A stretch of 64,000 bases of DNA, from the NCBI RefSeq assembly GCF_004011805.1, contig NZ_RCHJ01000006.1:62001-126000 (forward strand), read 5' to 3'. A program made the translations under genes and the position numbers. The DNA is from Piscinibacter defluvii (GTDB taxonomy: Bacteria; Pseudomonadota; Gammaproteobacteria; Burkholderiales; Burkholderiaceae_C). Under the pieces are notes generated by a model, which was not told where the DNA came from, made no database searches, and saw only the letters and a program-made list of their open reading frames with translations. Shown here piece by piece: positions 41,020 through 50,045 of the stretch. Positions within the stretch are counted from its first letter, which is position 1. Every line of letters begins with the position of its first letter.

Positions 41020-43653
41020 ATGACGATCGCCCCGCCCGCCTCCACCGCCCTCGCCTTCGGCCCCTACGTGCTCGACGAGGCCGCCGGTCGGCTGCGCCGC
41101 GACGACGGCAGCCCGCTGGAGCTGCCGCCGCGCGACTTCGCGGTGCTGTGCTTCCTCGCCGGCCGCGCCGGCCGGCTGGTGACCAAGGACGAACTGCTCG
41201 ACGCGGTCTGGGGCCACCGCCACGTCACCGAGTCGGTGCTGAAGACGGTGGTCAGCCGGCTGCGCGCGGTGCTCGGCGACGATCCCAAGCACCCGGCCTA
41301 CATCGAGACGGCACCGCGGCGCGGCTACCGCTTCGTCGCCGTGCCGCGGGTGCTGGCATCGGCCGCGGCGACGGCTCCTTCGCTGGCGCCCGTGCCCCCC
41401 GCGCCGGCCGGCGGCAACCTGCCGCCCGCGCTGCCGCCGCTGCATGGCCGCATCGGCGACATCGCGGCGATCTGCCGACAGCTCGAGGCGCAGCGCTGGG
41501 TCACGATCACCGGGCCCGGCGGCATGGGCAAGACCCGGCTCGCCCAGGCCGTCGGCCAGCAGCTGCGCGGCCAGTTCCGCGACGGCGTGTTCCTGGTCGA
41601 ACTCGCCGCGCTCGCCGACGGCGCCGCACTGCCCGGCACGATCGCCCACGTGCTCGGGCTGCCCGGCAAGGCGGCGCAGGCCTCGGCCGAAGCGCTCGGC
41701 CGGGCGCTGTCCTCGCTCGAGCTGCTGCTGGTGCTCGACAACGCCGAACAGATCGCCGCGGCCGTGGCGCCGCTGGCCGTCACGCTGCTGGCGCACGCGC
41801 CGTCATTGCGGCTGCTGGTGACCAGCCAGACGCCGGTGCGCGGCAGCGGCGAGACGCTCTACCGGCTGCACGGCCTGCCGGTGCCGCCCCCCCCGGCGGC
41901 AAACGACCGCCGACGCACGCCGCGCGCCCCGGTGCCGGTGCCCGGCAGCATGGCGCCCGCAGGCGCCAGCAACGCCGTCTCGCTGTTCGTCGAGCGGGTG
42001 CAGGCGCTGCTGCCCGGCTGGTCGCTCGCCGAGAGCGACCTCCCCGCCGTGCACGACCTCTGCCGCCGGCTCGACGGCATCCCGCTGGCGCTCGAACTCG
42101 CCGCCGCGCGCGTGCCGCTGCTCGGCGTGGCCGGCGTGCGCGAGCGGCTGGACCACCGGCTGCAGCTGCTGACCCGCGGCGCCCGCAGCGCTCCGGCGCG
42201 GCAGCAGACGCTGGAGAACGCGCTGCAGTGGACCTTCGAGCTGCTCGACCCGCTGCGCCAGGTGGTCTGGCGCCGGCTCGGCGTGTTCACCGGCAGCTTC
42301 ACGCTCGAGGCGGCGCAGCAGGTCGCCGCCGACGACACGATCGACGAATGGGCGGTGCTCGATGCGCTCGACACGCTGGTCGACCATGCGCTGCTGCAGA
42401 CCCTGCCCGGCGCTACGCCGCGGCTGCCGCTGCGCTACCGCCTGCTCGAGAGCCCGCGCGCCTTCGCGCTCGCGCAGCTGCAGGCCGCCGGCGAGGAAGC
42501 GCGGCTGCGCGAGCGGCATGCACGCGCGCTGCTCGGCCTGCTGCAGCACATGAGCAGCCGCTGGCTCGACACACCGACGCTCGAGTGGCAGCAGCAGGTG
42601 CTGCCCGACCTCGGCAACCTGCGCAGCGCCTTCGCGTTCGCCCGCGCCGAGGCGGCACGCGCGCCGCTCGCGCTGGCGCTGGCGGCCTGGGGCGTCTCCC
42701 TGTGGCTGGCCGGCGACGCCACGCGCGAGGCGGTGGCGGCGGTCGACGCGGTGGCCCCGCACATCGACGACCCCGGCGTCGAGGCGGCGACACGCGCACG
42801 CTACTGGCTCGCGATCGCGCAGCTCGGCACCGCGATGCTGGTGCCGGCGGACCGCGGCCATGCCGCCGCCGGCCAGGCGCTCGAGGCGGCCCGCGCGCTC
42901 GGCGACACGACCGCCATGTACTGGGCACTCAGCCACCGCATCGCCACCGCCCAGTGGGCCGATCCGCAGTTCGACAAGGCCGGCGCGCTGGCTCAGATGC
43001 GCGCGCTCGAGGCGCCCGACTGGCCGCCGCTGCGCGGCCGGCTGCTGCGCTTCGCCCTCGCGCTCGACGAGATGTATGCGAACCGCTGGCCCGAGTGCCG
43101 CGACCGCTTCCGCGCGGAATACGAGCTCGCGCGCCGCCTCGGCGACCTGCGCACCGCGTGGATCGCCGGGGCCAACCTGGCGCATGCGCTGATCGTGCTC
43201 GATGCGCCGGCCGAGGCACTGGCCGTCTCGCGCGAGGTGGTCGCGCAGGCGCGCGAGCACGGCCGGCTGCGCACCGCCTGGGGCGCGCTGAACATGCAGG
43301 GCGTGGCGGCGATCCGCCTCGGCGAGCGCGCCGAGGCCGAGGCGGCGATGCGCGAACTGCTCGCGTTGCAGACGGTCGACGGCTCGCTCGCCTGGACGAT
43401 CGACCACTGGCCGGCGCTGCTGCGACTGCGCGGCGACCAGGACAACGCCGCGCGCCTGGTCGGCCTCGCCGATGCGATGGCCGCGCGGGCCAGCGCACCG
43501 CGTGGCGTGCTGCCGCGCAAGCTGCACGAGGAGGACGTGGCTGCGCTGCGGGCGAGCCTCGGCGACGCGGTGCTCGCCGAGCGCCGTGCCGAGGGCGCGG
43601 CCTGGCAGGAGACCGACCTGCAGCGGGTGGTGCGCGGCACCGCGCCGGGCTGA
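41020..43653 (+). CDS. OmpR-type winged-helix/P-loop ATPase/TPR regulator
   Basis: An 877-residue predicted transcriptional regulator. N-terminal winged helix (about 10-110) without a receiver domain, ending in ETAPRRGYRFVAVP. A P-loop STAND-type ATPase follows: Walker A TGPGGMGKT (Lys171), Walker B LLLVLDNAEQ, and GIPLALELAAARV. The last 350 residues are helical repeats of TPR/MalT style (for example ARALGDTTAMYWALSHR). This combines a CadC-like DNA-binding head with an AfsR/MalT-like switch. It is divergent from the caspase-fold lipoprotein and next to the 11-bp repeats; the lipoprotein is the likely target. Confidence 0.88.
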   Translation: MTIAPPASTALAFGPYVLDEAAGRLRRDDGSPLELPPRDFAVLCFLAGRAGRLVTKDELLDAVWGHRHVTESVLKTVVSRLRAVLGDDPKHPAYIETAPRRGYRFVAVPRVLASAAATAPSLAPVPPAPAGGNLPPALPPLHGRIGDIAAICRQLEAQRWVTITGPGGMGKTRLAQAVGQQLRGQFRDGVFLVELAALADGAALPGTIAHVLGLPGKAAQASAEALGRALSSLELLLVLDNAEQIAAAVAPLAVTLLAHAPSLRLLVTSQTPVRGSGETLYRLHGLPVPPPPAANDRRRTPRAPVPVPGSMAPAGASNAVSLFVERVQALLPGWSLAESDLPAVHDLCRRLDGIPLALELAAARVPLLGVAGVRERLDHRLQLLTRGARSAPARQQTLENALQWTFELLDPLRQVVWRRLGVFTGSFTLEAAQQVAADDTIDEWAVLDALDTLVDHALLQTLPGATPRLPLRYRLLESPRAFALAQLQAAGEEARLRERHARALLGLLQHMSSRWLDTPTLEWQQQVLPDLGNLRSAFAFARAEAARAPLALALAAWGVSLWLAGDATREAVAAVDAVAPHIDDPGVEAATRARYWLAIAQLGTAMLVPADRGHAAAGQALEAARALGDTTAMYWALSHRIATAQWADPQFDKAGALAQMRALEAPDWPPLRGRLLRFALALDEMYANRWPECRDRFRAEYELARRLGDLRTAWIAGANLAHALIVLDAPAEALAVSREVVAQAREHGRLRTAWGALNMQGVAAIRLGERAEAEAAMRELLALQTVDGSLAWTIDHWPALLRLRGDQDNAARLVGLADAMAARASAPRGVLPRKLHEEDVAALRASLGDAVLAERRAEGAAWQETDLQRVVRGTAPG

Positions 43654-44009
43654 ACGGGCTCGGACGCGGCCCGCGCAGGCACGGCACGACGAAGCACGGT
43701 CGTCAGGCGCCGGCGTCCTCGAAGAGGGCCACCGCGCGTATCCAGCCGGCCGAGGCGGTGCGCGAGGTGCTGCTGCGCATCGACGAGTCGGCGGCTGCGC
43801 GGCCTGCTGCAGCAGGCGGCACGGGCGATGCCGTCCGACACGTGGCGCACGACCTGTGTGCCGATGTTCTCCGCGACGCCCTTGATGCCGACCTCCATCG
43901 ACGACCGCCGGAACGGTGGCCCGTTCGCCGACGTGCATCGGCACCGTCGTCATGAGCGGGTGGGCCGGCCGTGGCACGCGCTTCTCCGTTCCCCCAGGCC
44001 GGGCAACCG
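43654..44009 (-). other. 356-nt gap, possible gene remnant, nothing identified
   Basis: No reading frame has family support. On the minus strand a short stretch from ATG 43898 (EVGIKGVAENIGTQVV) looks protein-like, and a neighbouring frame just upstream carries another (TTVPMHVGERATVPAVVD), as if a frameshift separated them; the match cannot be extended. Could be the decayed 5' end of a gene. Confidence 0.3.
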
Positions 44010-46721
44010 TCACAGGACATGCGCGCAGTTCGCCTCCGGTGTGCGCGTGTCCATGTTCCGGCCGCGGTTCAGGTGGTCGTCGATCTCGGCGGCGGCGCCG
44101 ATCATGCGGCCGTAGAGGAAGACGTTGAACGCCGCCGTCTCGAGCTCGCGCTCGCCGAGGGCGCCGCTGCGGTAGTCGGGCCACAGCACGCCGAGCAGCA
44201 GCGCGGCGATCACCGCATCGACGTTGACGCAGAACACGTACGGCGTCGCGCCCTCGTCGTAGAGCGCCTGCACCAGCTCGACGTAGAAGGCGTGGAACAC
44301 GTTGTACTGGCCGCGCTCGGCGAGGAACTTCGCGATGAAGCGCTCGCGCGGGTCGTGGTTCACCGGCTTGCCCTTGAACACCGGGTGGTGCACGCCGGGC
44401 AGCGCCCGCAGCTCCTGGCCGAGCTCCTTGGCCGCGCCCTTCTCGGCCTTGTAGGCCTTCGCGAAGGCGCTCGCCATCGCCTTCAGGTCGATGCCGTGCT
44501 GCGGGTCGTTCGGGTCGCGCAGGTCGGCGCTGCGGAACTGCGCGAGCAGGAAGGCCATGCCCTCGTAGCCGTTGCCGCCATGGCTGTAGCCGCTGTGCGT
44601 CAGGAAGCCGGCCATCGCCTTGTTGATCTGCACGCGGCCGGGCGTCTGCGGGCCGTCGGCGGCGACCGCCCCCTTCGCGCCCTGCGCGGTGATGGAGCCC
44701 GGCCCGTTGCTGATCAGCAGGCCGATCAGGATCTGCAGCGGCAGCGCCTGCTCGGGCGTGGGCTTCTTGCCGGTGATCGCCAGGAAACAGAGATCGGCCA
44801 TGGTCCACGAGCCATAGCGTTCGGCCTGCGAGATGCCGGCGAGCGACCCCCACTGATGCAGCGGCGCCGGGATCGACGCGCCGACCATCGTGCCGTACAG
44901 GCGCAGGTACCAGGGCAGCGTCTCGGCGGTCAGCCGGCTGATGCGCTTGCGCACCAGCGGACCCCAGGCGATGGTGGTCGCGATCGCGGCGAGGATCGCG
45001 TCGCGCGACAGCCGACCGCCCTGCCTGAGCAGCAGGTCGAGGAAGACCGACTTCGCACCGCGCTCACGCACCGCCTGCAGCATCGCCTCGGGGTGCGAGT
45101 CGCCTGCCTCGTCGTCGCGGGCCAGGAACAGCGCGCGCGTCGGAGCGTCGAGCTTCACCGTCGACAGGTCGAAGTCGACATGGTGGCCTTCCTTCAGCGT
45201 GGTGCCGATGAACAGGTCGATCAGCGCGCGGCTGCAGGCGAGTGCACGCTCGACGCGCCTGGGCCCGACGATCGTGACGGCGGCGGCCATCACGGTGTTC
45301 GGCGAGTTGCCGCCCTCGCGCGCGGCCTCGGCGGCGGCGAGCATCGGCGTGCCGACCAGGTTGACCTCGGCGGCCACCGCGATGTCGAGCAGCGCGCGGT
45401 CGTTCGGCCCGGCGCCCTCGTGCACCAGCGGCAGCGCGAAGTTGGCCTGCAGCGGCTGCAGCGCGAGCTCGAGCACCGAATGGCCGTGCACCGAGGTGAC
45501 CTGCGACTTCGGATCCATCACCGACGCGCCCGACTTGTCCTTCATGTTCTGGCGTGCGATCACCGCGCCGACCTGGCGCTTCAGCTCGGCGATCTGCGCG
45601 GCATAGGGCTCGGGCGCGATCACCGGCGCCAGCGCGAGCGCGGCCGGCAGGTCCAGCCCCTGGTCGTTGGCCATCCACGGCTTGAGCGTCAGGCTGCCGC
45701 GCGGCGCGAAGTCGGGCTTCGCGCCCGACAGCGCCATCACCGCGGTGAGCGCGGCCGGGATGTGCGCGATGTTCGTGACCACCGCGCCCTTCTTCGAGAC
45801 CACCGGGTGCTCGGGCGTGAACACCGCGTCGACGCCGAACGCGTCCATGAACCAGCGTTCCTTGTCGGCCGCGCTGTCGCCCGAGCCGGCCATCGCGCCG
45901 GCATGGCCGACCGCGCGCGTGAGCTTGGACTTCCAGCGCCCGACGACACACGCGACCACCGGCTTGCCCCAGTCGACCGCGTGTTCGTAGTAGCCGCCGG
46001 GCTCGGCGTAGAGCACCGCGGCGCGCGAGCGGCCGTCGTGGCGCAAGGCGTGGGCGAAGTCGCGCGCGGCGTAGTGGATGTAGACGTCCTTGCCCGAGGA
46101 GACCAGCGTCGTCGTTCCCCAGCCTTCGGTGGCGAGGTATTGCGCGATCGTCGTCGTGAAGCCGCCCGAGTTCGAGAAGATCGCGACCGTTCCTTGCAGC
46201 AGCGTCTCCTCCGGATGGTCGCCGCCGAGCGCGCCGCCGATGCGCGTGCGGTTCCACGAATCGGCCACGCCCAGGCAATTGCCGCCGATCACGTCGACGC
46301 CGGCGCCCTGCGCCATCGCGCGGATCTCGCGTGCGTCGTGCACCGCGATCTTCTCGGTCACGATGACGATCTTGCGCAGGCCCGGGTTGACGCGGATGAG
46401 TTCCGCGACGCCGTCGCGCACGCCCGAGGGCGGCAGGTAGACGACGCCGGTGTCGAACGCGTGGCCGGCGTTCAGTCCCTCGCGCACGCTGTTGAACACC
46501 GGGATGTCGCCGATCGCGGTGGGCAGCACCTGCCCGCCGCGGCCCGGCGAGGTGCCGAACACGACGTTGCCGCCGGAGAAGACATGGCTGGTCGGCGTGA
46601 CCTGGCGCGACTCGCCGCCCAGGATGTTCAGGACGCAGACGCGGTTGCCGCGGGTGGCCAGGTCGGCCAGCGAGCCGGTGCCCAGGTAGTAGGGCAGGTC
46701 GGGAATGCCTCGTGCATGCAT
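44010..46721 (-). CDS. ATP-citrate-lyase-like large subunit (CoA ligase plus citrate-synthase domain)
   Basis: A 903-residue protein. The N-terminal part is CoA-binding/succinyl-CoA-synthetase-alpha-like, with GHAGAMAGSGDSAADKE where His273 would be phosphorylated. A middle CoA-ligase region (about 330-560) follows. The C-terminal part (about 600-903) is citrate-synthase-like (GYSHGGNGYEGMAFLL, ALPGVHHPVFKGKPVNHDP, FCVNVDAVIAALLLG). This is the layout of the ACL large subunit: cleavage of citryl-CoA to acetyl-CoA and oxaloacetate. It is longer than the Chlorobium subunit (about 610 aa). A strong AAGGAG SD precedes ATG 46721. Another citrate-like acid is possible. Confidence 0.82.
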   Translation of the reverse strand: MHARGIPDLPYYLGTGSLADLATRGNRVCVLNILGGESRQVTPTSHVFSGGNVVFGTSPGRGGQVLPTAIGDIPVFNSVREGLNAGHAFDTGVVYLPPSGVRDGVAELIRVNPGLRKIVIVTEKIAVHDAREIRAMAQGAGVDVIGGNCLGVADSWNRTRIGGALGGDHPEETLLQGTVAIFSNSGGFTTTIAQYLATEGWGTTTLVSSGKDVYIHYAARDFAHALRHDGRSRAAVLYAEPGGYYEHAVDWGKPVVACVVGRWKSKLTRAVGHAGAMAGSGDSAADKERWFMDAFGVDAVFTPEHPVVSKKGAVVTNIAHIPAALTAVMALSGAKPDFAPRGSLTLKPWMANDQGLDLPAALALAPVIAPEPYAAQIAELKRQVGAVIARQNMKDKSGASVMDPKSQVTSVHGHSVLELALQPLQANFALPLVHEGAGPNDRALLDIAVAAEVNLVGTPMLAAAEAAREGGNSPNTVMAAAVTIVGPRRVERALACSRALIDLFIGTTLKEGHHVDFDLSTVKLDAPTRALFLARDDEAGDSHPEAMLQAVRERGAKSVFLDLLLRQGGRLSRDAILAAIATTIAWGPLVRKRISRLTAETLPWYLRLYGTMVGASIPAPLHQWGSLAGISQAERYGSWTMADLCFLAITGKKPTPEQALPLQILIGLLISNGPGSITAQGAKGAVAADGPQTPGRVQINKAMAGFLTHSGYSHGGNGYEGMAFLLAQFRSADLRDPNDPQHGIDLKAMASAFAKAYKAEKGAAKELGQELRALPGVHHPVFKGKPVNHDPRERFIAKFLAERGQYNVFHAFYVELVQALYDEGATPYVFCVNVDAVIAALLLGVLWPDYRSGALGERELETAAFNVFLYGRMIGAAAEIDDHLNRGRNMDTRTPEANCAHVL

Positions 46722-46732
46722 GGGGTGCTCCT

Positions 46733-48016
46733 TCAGGCCGCGGCGCTGCCGATGTGCAGGTGGCGCGCGATCCGCTCGCGCCCGCCGGCCTTCATCCATT
46801 CGTCGATCTTCTTGGCGTAGTTCACGACCTCGGAGATCGCGCTGTCGAAGCCGAAGAAGCGGTACGGCAGGCCGAGCGCCTCGCAGGTGTCGGCCAGCGC
46901 GCCGAAGCCGCGCACCAGGTTCGGCCCGCCGCGGCCGACGACGACGTACAGCGGCGTCGGGCCATGCGTCGAGAAATGCTCGCGCAGCGCATCGCCCATC
47001 GCGCGCAGCGTCTCGTGGATGTCGGTGTTGTTCGACTTGCCGCCGATGATGAACAGCACGTTGCTCTGAGCGAGGAAGTGCCGGTAGCAGATGCGCGCCA
47101 CCGCCTTCATCTTCTCGTAGGGCGGGTTGCCGCCGAAGTCGGAGCTGATGCTCGCGGCCTCGCCGAGCACCTCGGTGACCAGGCTGTTCGCGCCGCCGCC
47201 GAAGGTCGGCGCGAGGATGGTGCCGCGCTCGTTGATCACGAACACGTCGCTCTGGCCCTGGTGGGTGCGCAGCTCGTTGACCTCCTGCTCGAACGCGCCG
47301 ACGTCGGCGGCGAACAGGTGCGCCGGCAGCTTGAGCCGCGCGACACGCGGGTCGTCGCGGTCGAAGCCGCACTTGAAGTCGCAGGCCACCGGCGTCAGCC
47401 GGCCGTCCTTGCCCGGCCGCATGCGGATCGGGTTCAGCTCCAGCGTCGTCATGCCGTAGTGGTGCATCAGCTCCCACAGCTTGGGCAGGTGCTGCACGAG
47501 CGGCGAGATCACCTCCTTCGGCGCGCCGATGTCGGCCAGCGCGTTGGCGATCACGAAGGCCTTCAGGCCGGTCAGCGCATCGAACGGGATCGTCGCGATC
47601 TCGCCCTTGCCGAGTTCCTCGATGTCGACGCCGCCCCGGTGCGTGATCGTGATCGTCGGGGCGCGGAAGCGCGTGTCGTCGGTGATCGAGAAGTAGATCT
47701 CGTGCTCGGCGGGCACGCCGCCCTCGAAGCTCACGCCGTTGGCCTTGGCGACCACGTTGCCGTGCCGGTGCTCGGCGAAGTACAGGCGCTCCTTCTCGGC
47801 GAGCGCGGTGCGCAGGTCCCGGGCACGGCCGATCAGGCCGGCCTTGCCCTTCTTGCCGATCGCGCCGCGGAACAGCGGCTTCACGAAGACCTGGCCGTGG
47901 CGCTTGATCAGCGCGGCGATCTCGTCCTCGCCGGCGTCGGGGCCGAGCACCTCGGCGGTGGGAAAGTCGACATGGCGCAGCAGCGGCGCGCCGTGCAGCA
48001 GACCGGTCAGTTGCAT
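46733..48016 (-). CDS. ATP-citrate-lyase-like ATP-grasp subunit
   Basis: A 427-residue succinyl-CoA-synthetase-beta/ACL-type subunit. The ATP-grasp region begins with VFVKPLFRGAIGKKGKAGLIG; GMTTLELNPIRMRP gives the metal-binding residues, and the C-terminal CoA-ligase/citrate-binding domain has ERGTILAPTFGGGANSLVTEVLG and GGKSNNTDIHETLRAMGDALRE. It forms citryl-phosphate and then citryl-CoA. It lies 11 nt before the large subunit and 19 nt after tctA, with SD AAGGAG. Import and ATP-dependent cleavage are thus in one operon. Confidence 0.84.
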   Translation of the reverse strand: MQLTGLLHGAPLLRHVDFPTAEVLGPDAGEDEIAALIKRHGQVFVKPLFRGAIGKKGKAGLIGRARDLRTALAEKERLYFAEHRHGNVVAKANGVSFEGGVPAEHEIYFSITDDTRFRAPTITITHRGGVDIEELGKGEIATIPFDALTGLKAFVIANALADIGAPKEVISPLVQHLPKLWELMHHYGMTTLELNPIRMRPGKDGRLTPVACDFKCGFDRDDPRVARLKLPAHLFAADVGAFEQEVNELRTHQGQSDVFVINERGTILAPTFGGGANSLVTEVLGEAASISSDFGGNPPYEKMKAVARICYRHFLAQSNVLFIIGGKSNNTDIHETLRAMGDALREHFSTHGPTPLYVVVGRGGPNLVRGFGALADTCEALGLPYRFFGFDSAISEVVNYAKKIDEWMKAGGRERIARHLHIGSAAA

Positions 48017-48035
48017 GGTGGGGTCTCCTTCGGGT

Positions 48036-49547
48036 TCAGGCCGCAACGGGCGGCGGCGTGCGGCGGCGCTGCATCAGGCGCAGCAGCGGCGGCACGAGGA
48101 CCATCGCCAGCGCGCCCAGCCACAGTCCGACCGAGATCGGGCTCTCGACGAGGATGGACGCGTCGCCGTTGGTGATCGACAGCGCGCGGCGCAGGTTCTG
48201 CTCCATCATGTCGCCGAGCACGAAGCCCAGGATCAGCGGCGCCATCGGCACGCCCTGCTTGCGCAGCAGCCAGCCGGCCACGCCCAGCGCGGTCATCAGC
48301 AGCAGGTCGAAGGTGGTCGCGTGCACCGCGTAGACGCCCACCGCACTGACCGCCAGGATGCCCGGCACCAGCAGCCAGTTCGGCACGCGCAGCACCTTCG
48401 TGAACAGCCCGACCATCGGGATGTTGATGAACAGCAGGATCAGGTTGGCCACGAACAGCGACGCGATCAGGCCCCACACCAGCGTGGGCTGCTGCGTGAA
48501 CAGCGCCGGTCCGGGCGTGATGTTGTAGAGCGCGAGCGCGCCCACCATCACGGCGGTGGTGCCCGAGCCCGGCACGCCCAGCGTCAGCATCGGCACGAAG
48601 GAGCCGGTGGCGGCCGAGTTGTTCGCCGCTTCGGGCGCGGCCACGCCGCGGATGTCGCCCTTGCCGAAGCTGCCTTCGGTGTCGGTCAGGCGCTTCTCCA
48701 TCGAGTAGGTCATCGCGCTGGCGATCGTCGCGCCCGCCCCGGGCAGCACGCCGACGACGAAGCCGACCACGCTGGAGCGCACCGTGCCCCACCAGGTGCG
48801 GGCCATCTCGCGCAGGTTGAAGAGCTTGCGGCCGGTCTCGGTGATCATGCCGTCGCTGCTGTGGTGCTGCTCCAGCATCAGCAGGATCTCGCTGATCGAG
48901 AACACGCCGATCACGACCACGACGAACTGGATGCCGTCGGACAGGTGCACGTCGCCGCCGGTGAAGCGGTAGACGCCGGAGTTGGAATCCAGCCCCACGC
49001 AGGACAGCGAGAGCCCGATCACCGCGGCGATGCCGGCCTTCATCGGCGCCTCGCCCATCAGCCCGGCGATGCAGGCGAAGGCGAAGCACATCAGCGCGAA
49101 GTACTCGGCCGGCCCGAACGAGAGGGCCCAGCTCGCCAGCAAGGGCGCGAACAGCACGATGCCGATGGTCGCGATCAGCGAGCCGACGAAGGAACTCCAG
49201 GCCGAGATCGACAACGCCACGCCGCCCAGCCCCTGGCGTGCCATCGGGTAGCCGTCCAGCGCCGTCATGATCGCGCCGGCATCCCCCGGCACGTTGAGCA
49301 GGATCGACGAGATGCGCCCGCCGTACTCGCAGCCGATGTAGACCGCGGCGAGCAGGATCAGCGACGCTTCCGGCGGCAGCTTCATCGCGAAGGCGAGCGG
49401 CATCAGGATCGCGACGCCGTTGATCGGCCCGAGCCCCGGCAGCAGGCCGACCACCGTGCCGATCAACGCGCCGATCGCGGCGATGGCCAGGTTGGTCGGC
49501 GCGAGCGCGACGCCGAAGCCGGCCAGCAGGTGTTGCAGCACGTCCAT
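48036..49547 (-). CDS. tctA: tripartite tricarboxylate transporter, large membrane subunit TctA
   Basis: A 503-residue permease with about twelve helices. LLPGLGPINGVAILMPLAF and the repeat GVLPGAGATIASAMTYSMEK are the duplicated TctA signature; GVPGSGTTAVMVGAL is also conserved. It imports citrate or a related carboxylate together with TctB and the periplasmic receptor TctC. Its ATG overlaps the tctB stop by one base (TGATG). Substrate inferred from the lyase genes downstream. Confidence 0.95.
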   Translation of the reverse strand: MDVLQHLLAGFGVALAPTNLAIAAIGALIGTVVGLLPGLGPINGVAILMPLAFAMKLPPEASLILLAAVYIGCEYGGRISSILLNVPGDAGAIMTALDGYPMARQGLGGVALSISAWSSFVGSLIATIGIVLFAPLLASWALSFGPAEYFALMCFAFACIAGLMGEAPMKAGIAAVIGLSLSCVGLDSNSGVYRFTGGDVHLSDGIQFVVVVIGVFSISEILLMLEQHHSSDGMITETGRKLFNLREMARTWWGTVRSSVVGFVVGVLPGAGATIASAMTYSMEKRLTDTEGSFGKGDIRGVAAPEAANNSAATGSFVPMLTLGVPGSGTTAVMVGALALYNITPGPALFTQQPTLVWGLIASLFVANLILLFINIPMVGLFTKVLRVPNWLLVPGILAVSAVGVYAVHATTFDLLLMTALGVAGWLLRKQGVPMAPLILGFVLGDMMEQNLRRALSITNGDASILVESPISVGLWLGALAMVLVPPLLRLMQRRRTPPPVAA

Positions 49548-49996
49548 CAGCGGCCTCCCAGCAGGAACGACAGCACGCCGGTTGGCAGCACCACGTCCAG
49601 CGCCTTGTCGAACAGGAAGTACAGCGTCACGCCGAGCCCGGCACCGGCGGCCAGCGCCTGCTTCAGGCTCCCGCCGAACACCAGGCCGAGCGGCACGGCC
49701 ATCGCGGCGGTCGCCAGCGTGAAGCCGAGCAGCTCGAACAGCGCGGCGTAGACGGCGATGGCGGCGCCTGCCAGCAGCGTGGCGCGCAGCGGCACCGCGC
49801 GGTAGGGCGATGCGCCGCGCAGCGCCGGCCGGGCGAACAGCCACAGGCCACCGATCGCCAGCAGCCCGGCGAGCAGCATCGGGAAGGCCCGCGGGCCGAC
49901 GGGTTCGTACGAGATGGCGGCGGCGTAGCCCTGCGCCGACCAGGCCATGCCGGCGGACGCGACGATGCACGCCGCACCGAGGATGCGGTCACTCAT
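49547..49996 (-). CDS. tctB: tripartite tricarboxylate transporter, small membrane subunit TctB
   Basis: A 149-residue protein with four hydrophobic helices, of normal TctB size. ISYEPVGPRAFPMLLAGLLAIGGLWL is the conserved first half and LDVVLPTGVL the typical C-terminal motif. It lies 49 nt after tctC and overlaps tctA. Required for transport, exact role unclear in the family. Confidence 0.92.
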   Translation of the reverse strand: MSDRILGAACIVASAGMAWSAQGYAAAISYEPVGPRAFPMLLAGLLAIGGLWLFARPALRGASPYRAVPLRATLLAGAAIAVYAALFELLGFTLATAAMAVPLGLVFGGSLKQALAAGAGLGVTLYFLFDKALDVVLPTGVLSFLLGGR

Positions 49997-50045
49997 GGGG
50001 ATCTCCTGAAGGGGCCGCGTCACCCGCGGCCCAGGCAAGCGCGGA

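Noticed and set aside
38443-43653. A 1736-residue plus-strand frame
   Set aside because: Only the part from ATG 41020 has domains; the upstream part is the antisense of the caspase-fold gene with Arg/Ala-rich content due to high GC.
43971-46820. Long plus-strand frame opposite the lyase gene
   Set aside because: Low-complexity His/Arg/Ala/Gln translation, a shadow of the minus-strand gene, which has clear CoA-ligase motifs and SD.
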